Source: Hyphomicrobiaceae bacterium
Lineage (GTDB): Bacteria > Pseudomonadota > Alphaproteobacteria > Rhizobiales > JAKIUO01
Reading direction: 5' to 3'
DNA length: 5,941 bases
NCBI GenBank assembly: GCA_021647535.1
Contig: JAKIUO010000175.1
Coordinates: forward strand, 1-5,941
The notes below the pieces were generated by a model. The model saw nothing but the letters and a program-made list of their open reading frames with translations, did not search any database and was not told the DNA's origin. Positions 5,014-5,941 of this stretch are shown here, piece after piece. Positions within the stretch are counted from its first letter, which is position 1; each line of letters opens with the position of its first letter. The translations under genes were made by a program, and so were the position numbers.

Positions 5014-5941
5014 ATGAGTTCATCAGATAAAAAAGGTTTTACAGGCACAGCGATTGTTCTTTTAGGACTGTTCGGTGTGGGTGGGGCATGGCTGGATAGC
5101 GTGCGCAATTCGGATGATGAGGCCGGAATAACCAAGAGCGCGCCCGTCCAAAAAGGAAATATGGCAGGTGCGAAGTCAACAGCTCCGGCTGTGGGGGACG
5201 CCAAGTTTGACGTGGCCGTGCAAAAACCAGATTTTGAGGCCATCAAACTGGCCGAGGATGGCACAGGGCTTGTGACGGGGAAAGCAACCCCGAGCGCCAG
5301 AATAACCGTTGAAATCGACGGTAAGGGTGAGAAAGAGGTCGAAACCGATGCCAATGGCGATTTTTCCGTTGAGCTGAACAAGGTTTTGACAGCTGGCACA
5401 CATGTTTTGGAAGTGAAAGCCAGAGGGCCAAATAGTCAAAAGCAGATCGCTGCAGATCGCAGCATCAAAATCGTTCTTGCCAAGGGCCGCGATGCGGTTG
5501 TTTCCGTGCTTGAAGAAGGTCAGGATCCGATGGTCCTTCCAGGTTCGAGCTCTACGGCAGATGGCAAGGGGGCAGCAAAGACGGGGGACCGGGAACTAAA
5601 GCTGGCCTCTGAACAAAAACGGGCAAAGGAAGAGGCTGCAGCTGCCCGCAAGCTGGCTGAAGAAGAGGCCGCTGCCGCCAAAAGACTGGCCGGGGAAGAA
5701 AAAGTAGCAGCGCAAAAGCTGGCGGCAACGCAAAAACTTGCGGCTAAAAAGGCTGCGGCTGCGAAGCTGGCCACAGAACTAAAGCTGGCGGCTGAACGTG
5801 CTGCAGCGCAAAAACTGGCGGCAGCGCAGAAACTTGCGGCTAAAAAGGCTGCGGCTGCGAAGCTGGCCACAGAACTAAAGCTGGCGGCTGAACGTGCTGC
5901 AGCGCAAAAACTGGCGGCAGCGCAGAAACTTGCGGCTAAAA
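5014..5941 (+). CDS. Membrane-anchored Ig-like protein with Ala/Lys-rich repeats (5' part; possible LysM protein)
   Basis: The frame runs 309 codons to the window edge without a stop, so only the N-terminal part is seen. Residues 1-8 are short and polar, about 9-27 form one hydrophobic span (TAIVLLGLFGVGGAWL), and the acidic start after it suggests an N-in, periplasmic-out anchor. A polar linker follows to about 70. Residues about 72-155 resemble a bacterial Ig-like domain: VTGKATPSARITVEIDG, a DANGDFSVEL turn and AGTHVLEVKA, then ADRSIKIVL. This arrangement recalls alphaproteobacterial proteins that end in a C-terminal LysM peptidoglycan-binding domain, which would lie outside the window. 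From about 193 on the chain is almost only A, K, L, E, Q and R and should be a long helix, like the TolA stalk. The ATG at 5014 has GAGG 12 bases upstream, which is a poor spacing. A TTG at 4981, with GAGG eight bases before it, would add 11 basic residues. The gene is divergent from the LOG-family gene. The Ig-like call is moderate; the LysM link is inference. Confidence 0.75.
   Translation, partial: MSSSDKKGFTGTAIVLLGLFGVGGAWLDSVRNSDDEAGITKSAPVQKGNMAGAKSTAPAVGDAKFDVAVQKPDFEAIKLAEDGTGLVTGKATPSARITVEIDGKGEKEVETDANGDFSVELNKVLTAGTHVLEVKARGPNSQKQIAADRSIKIVLAKGRDAVVSVLEEGQDPMVLPGSSSTADGKGAAKTGDRELKLASEQKRAKEEAAAARKLAEEEAAAAKRLAGEEKVAAQKLAATQKLAAKKAAAAKLATELKLAAERAAAQKLAAAQKLAAKKAAAAKLATELKLAAERAAAQKLAAAQKLAAK
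5704..5941 (+). repeat. 96-bp in-frame tandem repeat (32 residues per unit)
   Basis: The sequence has a 96-bp period from about 5704 to the window edge (units at 5704-5799, 5800-5895 and 5896 onward, the last cut by the edge). From 5734 on it is perfectly periodic. The first 30 bases of unit 1 differ from unit 2 at five positions (5705, 5706, 5718, 5728, 5733). Each unit encodes two related 16-residue halves, KLAAAQKLAAKKAAAA and KLATELKLAAERAAAQ. The repeat lies wholly within the envelope-protein gene and keeps its frame. Confidence 0.95.

Noticed and set aside
5520..5870. Minus-strand Ala/Ser-rich ORF of 116 codons
   Set aside because: It is the reverse complement of the Ala/Lys repeat; low complexity keeps the opposite frame open.
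5704..5941. CRISPR-like array
   Set aside because: The 96-bp units are contiguous with no unique spacers, stay in frame, and encode a regular protein repeat.

Overview
The window looks like an ordinary stretch of chromosome from an alphaproteobacterium, probably Hyphomicrobiales (Rhizobiales)-like. This placement is inference. It rests on the character of the proteins (a long CysRS with an extended C-terminus, a YejF-type double ATPase, and a membrane-anchored Ig-like protein of the kind that carries LysM in this group) and on moderate-to-high GC with mostly G/C-ending codons. There is no rRNA, tRNA, CRISPR array, insertion sequence or phage gene.

Layout, left to right. (1) Minus strand, about 4-1752: a tandem-ATPase subunit of a peptide ABC importer, close to YejF, with an unusual basic N-terminal tail. 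(2) A short divergent intergenic region, then plus strand 1856-3382: cysteinyl-tRNA synthetase (cysS) with all zinc-site and HIGH/KMSKS residues present. (3) Plus strand 3495-3911: a small four-helix membrane protein of the DUF423/YgdD family, with its own plausible promoter. (4) A 71-bp convergent spacer, then minus strand 3983-4603: a LOG-family (TIGR00730) phosphoribohydrolase-like protein. (5) A 410-bp divergent intergenic region with a promoter for the LOG gene, overlapping palindromes at its predicted transcription start, and a possible short leader ORF. (6) Plus strand 5014 to the window edge: the start of a single-span envelope protein with an Ig-like domain and a long Ala/Lys/Leu-rich helical segment. 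That segment is built from a 96-bp (32-residue) tandem repeat that runs off the window.

The genes do not form one operon. The orientations are minus, plus, plus, minus, plus, so at least four transcription units are present. Their roles (peptide uptake, tRNA charging, nucleotide side-product hydrolysis, envelope structure) are not obviously linked.

I see no undescribed multi-gene system. The most interesting sequence is the hierarchical repeat in the last gene: 16-residue sub-repeats paired into a 32-residue unit, with the last 208 bp perfectly periodic even at silent positions. This implies recent expansion or ongoing homogenisation and probable length variation between strains.
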